Part shown: positions 10,101-12,287 of the stretch, one piece after another
Position numbering within the stretch: the first letter of the stretch is position 1
Layout: the number at the start of each line of letters is the position of its first letter
Assembly (NCBI GenBank): GCA_943331855.1
Contig: CALQNE010000085.1
Coordinates: 1-12,287, forward strand
DNA length: 12,287 nucleotides
From: Bordetella parapertussis
Lineage (GTDB): Bacteria > Pseudomonadota > Gammaproteobacteria > Burkholderiales > Burkholderiaceae_B
Direction: 5' to 3'
Program-made: the position numbers and the translations under genes
The notes under the pieces: model-generated
What the model saw: the letters and a program-made list of their open reading frames with translations, nothing else
Database searches by the model: none
What the model was told of the DNA's origin: nothing

Positions 10101-10721
10101 TTTTTCAAGTTGCGAGCCGAGTTCACGCAAAATATCTTCAACACGAAGCAGGTTTTCGCGCGTATCGCTCAGTCGATTTTCAGTTTCGCGGCGACGCTCT
10201 TTGTAGCGCGACACCCCAGCAGCTTCTTCAAGATAGACACGCAACTCTTCGGGCTTGGCTTCAATCAGGCGATTAATCATGCCCTGACCGATGATGGCGT
10301 AACCACGCGAACCCAAACCTGTACCCAGAAAAATATCGTAAACGTCGCGACGACGCACTTGCTGATTATTAATAAAGTAACTGCTCGTGCCATCACGGGT
10401 TAAAACCCGACGCACCGCGATCTCGCCGTACGTCGCCCACTGACCGGTCGCGCGCCCATCGCTATTGTCAAAAACTAGCTCAACCGACGCCCGGGCCGAG
10501 GCCTTGCGCTGACTTGAACCACTAAAAATAACGTCTTGCATCGACTCGCCGCGCAATTCAGAGGCACGGCTCTCGCCCATCACCCAACGGACCGCGTCAA
10601 TGATGTTGGACTTTCCACATCCATTGGGCCCCACCACCCCGACTAACTGACTTGGAGTCGGAATCACGGTCGGATCGACAAAGGATTTGAAGCCGGCAAG
10701 TTTGATCTGGGTCAGGCGCAC
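7191..10721 (-). CDS. smc: Chromosome segregation protein SMC
   Basis: SMC is the condensin ATPase that compacts and helps separate sister chromosomes, working as a homodimer with ScpA and ScpB. From the GTG at 10721 it has 1176 residues, the normal length. Order: ATPase head with LTQIKLAGFKSFVDPT at the start and Walker A GPNGCGKS at 31-38; first coiled coil, rich in Glu, Gln, Arg and Ala, from about 160; hinge at about 500-650, recognisable from the LWQKLQVEAGWETAIEAVL stretch; second coiled coil to about 1000; then signature LSGGEKA from about 1076, Walker B CLLDEVDAPLDD at about 1101-1112 and the switch in FISHNK. A frame from TTG at 10736 adds Met-Cys-Leu-Ile-Ile, not conserved; neither start has a clear ribosome site. 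The hinge carries six alanines in a row at 8973-8990. It heads the smc-zipA-ligA operon. Confidence 0.97.
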   Translation of the reverse strand: MRLTQIKLAGFKSFVDPTVIPTPSQLVGVVGPNGCGKSNIIDAVRWVMGESRASELRGESMQDVIFSGSSQRKASARASVELVFDNSDGRATGQWATYGEIAVRRVLTRDGTSSYFINNQQVRRRDVYDIFLGTGLGSRGYAIIGQGMINRLIEAKPEELRVYLEEAAGVSRYKERRRETENRLSDTRENLLRVEDILRELGSQLEKLEGQAEVAREYRGLQAEGEAKQNALWFLKEAAAQEERDRTQQNIERAHTELEASTAGLRASEAALESRRQAHYAAGDAVHAAQGALYEANAKVSSLEAEIRHVVESRNRVQTRRAQLQVQITEWESQREHCQQQILDGEEELATSAARSEEARELTEAAQAGLPEIETRVRDAAAKREEMRSVLARVEQSLALAAQTQRDSDRQLQALELRHERLTQELKGVESPDLAALEQLTGDKISSEELLEESQAKLTELEDRLPQAEAQRQQAQQTALTEAEALARLDARLSALVRLQEDVQKKGALEPWLAKHELTSLGRLWQKLQVEAGWETAIEAVLNERMTGLEVRNLDWARAFATDAPPARLAFYQLPVPAAAAAAPAGLTPLTTLLRITDPELRTLLQSWLGHVYISKDITEALAMRAALPVGALLVMKEGHLVDAHSVRFYAPDSEQAGLLARQQEIENLQREIKARQLIADQSRSAVAQAESAWQQISQALPPMRQRVGEVTRRLHDLQLEHTRLQQQVEQTRERSGRLEQDLAEVASQQEELHATKLEAETRFEELDAELATLQEAYSEAEMAGEALADEAQAARDRLRDQERGAQEAEFNERGIRARIAELQRNLQVATEQNTRAQQELVSLESELSTLDAAAAEAGLQEALELRAEREEALGRVRIEMDTLAAQLREADEERLTLERSLEPRRERIMQLQLQEQAARLAAEQFAEQLNERQVDRAAVEASLVDQPQEWSRPAWLQTEVQRITKKIESLGSVNLAALDELNESRERKGFLDAQFLDLQTAINTLEDAIHKIDRETRDLLQNTFNEVNTHFGELFPKLFGGGEARLIMTGDEILDAGVQVMAQPPGKRNTSIHLLSGGEKALTATALVFALFKLNPAPFCLLDEVDAPLDDANTERYANLVGSMAEHTQFLFISHNKIAMQMARQLIGVTMQEQGVSRIVAVDIESALQLAAEAA

Positions 10722-10756
10722 AATAATTAGACACAATATGGGATGGAATACCCTTG

Positions 10757-10762
10757 ATCATA
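10757..10762 (-). promoter_or_regulatory. Tentative -10 box for smc
   Basis: TATGAT on the minus strand (five of six consensus matches), which would put the transcript start near 10750 and a leader of about 30 bases before the GTG. The -35 position (GCTAAA) is poor, so this is a weak call. Confidence 0.25.
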
Positions 10763-10800
10763 ACGCAGCCTGAGACTAATTTAGCCTTGACATGCGGGGT

Positions 10801-10853
10801 AAAAGAGGGGTTCGAGCCAAATCCTGACCAAGGGCAATCCCCCATTCTCTTTT
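10801..10853. repeat. Imperfect inverted repeat in the smc-lplT intergenic region
   Basis: AAAAGAGGGG at 10801-10810 faces CCC-ATT-CTCTTTT at 10841-10853: ten base pairs with a 3-base bulge and a loop of about 30 bases. It lies between the two divergent promoters. No function can be read from it; it is the most structured part of an otherwise featureless stretch. Confidence 0.4.
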
Positions 10854-10892
10854 CTTTCAAAATCCCGCATTGTGGCGTGCGTTCGCTTTGAA

Positions 10893-10920
10893 TGAACATC
10901 AAAATATCACTCGGTATACT
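10893..10920 (+). promoter_or_regulatory. Probable promoter of lplT
   Basis: TATACT at 10915-10920 is a strong -10 (five of six). The best -35 with acceptable spacing is TGAACA at 10893-10898 (four of six, 16-base spacer). TTGAAT at 10888 is closer to consensus but 21 bases away. The start would fall near 10927, giving a leader of about 70 bases. Confidence 0.45.
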
Positions 10921-10932
10921 CAGTCAACACTG

Positions 10933-10944
10933 TGCACTTGTGCA
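10933..10944. promoter_or_regulatory. 12-base palindrome just downstream of the lplT -10 box
   Basis: TGCACTTGTGCA: 5-base perfect arms with a 2-base centre. It starts about a dozen bases after the -10 box, a position where a bound repressor would block transcription, or where an RNA hairpin would sit near the 5' end of the transcript. The operator role is inference. Confidence 0.35.
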
Positions 10945-10952
10945 GATCAAAC

Positions 10953-10986
10953 GACCCAAAAGGTCATGGATTTAACCTTTTTTTAG
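10953..10986 (+). promoter_or_regulatory. Possible attenuator-like leader of lplT
   Basis: Two hairpins share the bases GGT at 10962-10964. One is GACC (10953-10956) with GGTC (10962-10965). The other is AAAAGGT (10958-10964) with ACCTTTT (10975-10981), which runs into seven T (10978-10984). They cannot form together, the arrangement of a terminator/antiterminator switch. A mini-frame ATG GAT TTA ACC TTT TTT TAG (10966-10986) lies across the second hairpin, in frame with lplT. Stems are short and A/T-rich, so this is tentative. Confidence 0.3.
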
Positions 10987-10998
10987 AGAAGCATCGAC

Positions 10999-12287
10999 TT
11001 GAACAGAGGCTTTTACACCGTTATGGCAGCACAGGCGCTGTCATCGCTCGCAGACAACGCGCTGTTTATTGCCGCCATCGCACTGATCCAGCAGCTTCAG
11101 GGCCCCGACTGGATGGCGCCCATGATGAAATGGTGGTTCGCCGCCTCATATGTGCTGCTGGCCGCTTTTGTCGGGGCTATCTCAGACTCGTACCCAAAGG
11201 GGCGGGTCATGTTTACGACAAACGCGATCAAGGTCAGCGGATGCATGTTGATGTTTTGTTATGCGTTCTTAGGCCTGTCATCGGGCGCCCAAGTCAACCT
11301 AGTCTGTGTGGCGTATGCGATCGTAGGCATCGGAGCCGCAGCCTATTCTCCGGCTAAATACGGCATCGTGACTGAAATGTTGCCTCCCCTCCAACTCGTT
11401 AAGGGCAATAGCTGGATTGAAGGTCTCACAATTCTGTCCATCATTTTGGGTACCTTGGTGGGTGGCGTCCTAGTTTCTCCAACGGTTTCAAGCTGGTTGC
11501 TCGCGCATCCGTGGTTAAACGGTCTGGTGCAAACGCCCGCCGAAGCTGCAATCTTGGTCATTGCCCTGGTCTATGCCGCGGCCGCAGTTTGCACCCTGAT
11601 GATTCCAAAGACGCATATCCAATATCCTAAGCAGCAAAAAAATCCCATCAAGCTTATGCAAGCGTTTTGGGGCTATGTGCGCATTCTCTGGAAAGACAAA
11701 CTCGGGCAAATTTCACTGGCGGTGACCACTTTATTCTGGGGCGCGGGCGCCACACTTCAACTGATGGTCATCGAGTGGGGACGCAGTCACTTGGGTTATC
11801 GCCTTGATCAAGCGTCGATCTTGATGGGCGTCACGGCAATCGGCACTATCGTAGGCGCCGTGCTTGCCGGGCGAGTACCGTTACCGAGGGCCTTGACGGT
11901 ACTGCCACTGGGTGTAGCAATGGGGCTGGTCGTACTCTTCATGCCCTTTGTGCAGGCATCCTGGACAATCAATATCCTGGGCGTCGACTTGCCCTGGGTC
12001 GCTTATGTTTTGCTCATTTTAATCGGCTTAACATCGGGCTACTTTGTCGTACCGATGAATGCACTACTACAGCACCGCGGTCATGTGTTGCTCTCTGCAG
12101 GGCACTCGATTGCCGTCCAAAATTTCAATGAACAATTGAATATTCTCTTGATGGTGGCCGTCTACACCGTTCTGCTTTGGCTGAATTTCTCGATCAGCAT
12201 CATCATTGCAATCTTCGGGATCCTGGTCGCGGGCTTGATGCTTGTGCTAATTCGCTGGAATCGACTCAATCTCAACGCCAACCCAAA
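10999..12287 (+). CDS. lplT: Lysophospholipid transporter LplT (3' end beyond the window)
   Basis: LplT is an inner-membrane major-facilitator protein that flips lysophospholipids, mainly lyso-phosphatidylethanolamine, inward for re-acylation. The frame is open from a TTG at 10999 to the window edge: 429 codons and two bases, no stop. The conserved start NRGFYTVMAAQALSSLADNA follows the TTG directly; the in-frame TAG at 10984 leaves only an ATG at 11023 as alternative, which would cut this block. AGAGAAG about 9 bases upstream is a weak ribosome site. Family marks: SPAKYGIVTEMLP from residue 117, WIEGLTILSIILGT soon after, GYFVVPMNALLQHRGH at 347-362 and AGHSIAVQNFNE at 367-378. E. coli LplT has 397 residues, so little is probably missing. 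Whether the protein is fused to an acyltransferase (Aas), as in some bacteria, cannot be seen here. Confidence 0.93.
   Translation, partial: MNRGFYTVMAAQALSSLADNALFIAAIALIQQLQGPDWMAPMMKWWFAASYVLLAAFVGAISDSYPKGRVMFTTNAIKVSGCMLMFCYAFLGLSSGAQVNLVCVAYAIVGIGAAAYSPAKYGIVTEMLPPLQLVKGNSWIEGLTILSIILGTLVGGVLVSPTVSSWLLAHPWLNGLVQTPAEAAILVIALVYAAAAVCTLMIPKTHIQYPKQQKNPIKLMQAFWGYVRILWKDKLGQISLAVTTLFWGAGATLQLMVIEWGRSHLGYRLDQASILMGVTAIGTIVGAVLAGRVPLPRALTVLPLGVAMGLVVLFMPFVQASWTINILGVDLPWVAYVLLILIGLTSGYFVVPMNALLQHRGHVLLSAGHSIAVQNFNEQLNILLMVAVYTVLLWLNFSISIIIAIFGILVAGLMLVLIRWNRLNLNANP

Noticed and set aside
10722..10736. Longer smc starting at TTG 10736
   Set aside because: The five added residues are hydrophobic and not typical; the SMC head normally begins at the Arg-Leu-Thr-Gln segment that follows the GTG.
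10795..10835. tRNA-like 3' half (GGGGTTCGAGCC and a nearby CCA)
   Set aside because: The bases flanking the TTCGAGC do not form a T-arm stem and no anticodon or acceptor arm can be built.
10932..11357. A 141-codon open frame overlapping the start of lplT
   Set aside because: It lies in another frame over a clear LplT coding sequence, has no recognisable family features and no ribosome site.

Overview
The window looks like ordinary chromosome of a betaproteobacterium of the order Burkholderiales, most likely the family Alcaligenaceae. I infer this from moderate G+C (about half by eye), the type of the proteins, and two gene orders I associate with Bordetella-like genomes: msrB-yciB-bolA-peptidylprolyl isomerase beside ligA, and smc-zipA-ligA beside a divergent lplT. 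There is no prophage, insertion sequence, CRISPR array, rRNA or tRNA. All ten genes have intact reading frames; only lplT is cut, by the right window edge.

Layout. (1) Positions 59-1912, minus strand: a three-gene biotin uptake operon, transcribed bioM (ATPase), bioN (coupling transmembrane protein), bioY (biotin-binding membrane protein). bioM and bioN overlap at an ATGA, with a strong Shine-Dalgarno site for bioN inside the end of bioM. bioY begins with TTG. (2) Positions 1913-2025: a divergent control region with a probable msrB promoter and a short inverted repeat. (3) Positions 2026-4053, plus strand: msrB, yciB, bolA and a secreted parvulin-type peptidylprolyl isomerase, each joined to the next by a 4-base ATGA stop/start overlap. 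They form one tightly coupled operon for protein and envelope maintenance. (4) Positions 4079-10721, minus strand: smc, zipA and ligA, with gaps of 16 and 18 bases, serving chromosome organisation, Z-ring anchoring and replication or repair ligation. This operon converges on the msrB operon with only 25 bases between the stops; a 9-bp perfect inverted repeat lies in the last codons of ligA. (5) Positions 10722-10998: a divergent intergenic region with a probable lplT promoter, a 12-bp palindrome and a leader with two mutually exclusive small hairpins ending in seven T. (6) From 10999 to the window end, plus strand: lplT, with a TTG start, a lysophospholipid flippase of the major facilitator superfamily.

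Most of this is conserved core biology, and I see no convincing new multi-gene system. The points worth a second look are small: a six-base tandem repeat coding Gly-Val dipeptides in bioY, a BioN that ends exactly at an altered second coupling motif, a possible duplicated fold in ZipA, the lplT leader, and several palindromes.
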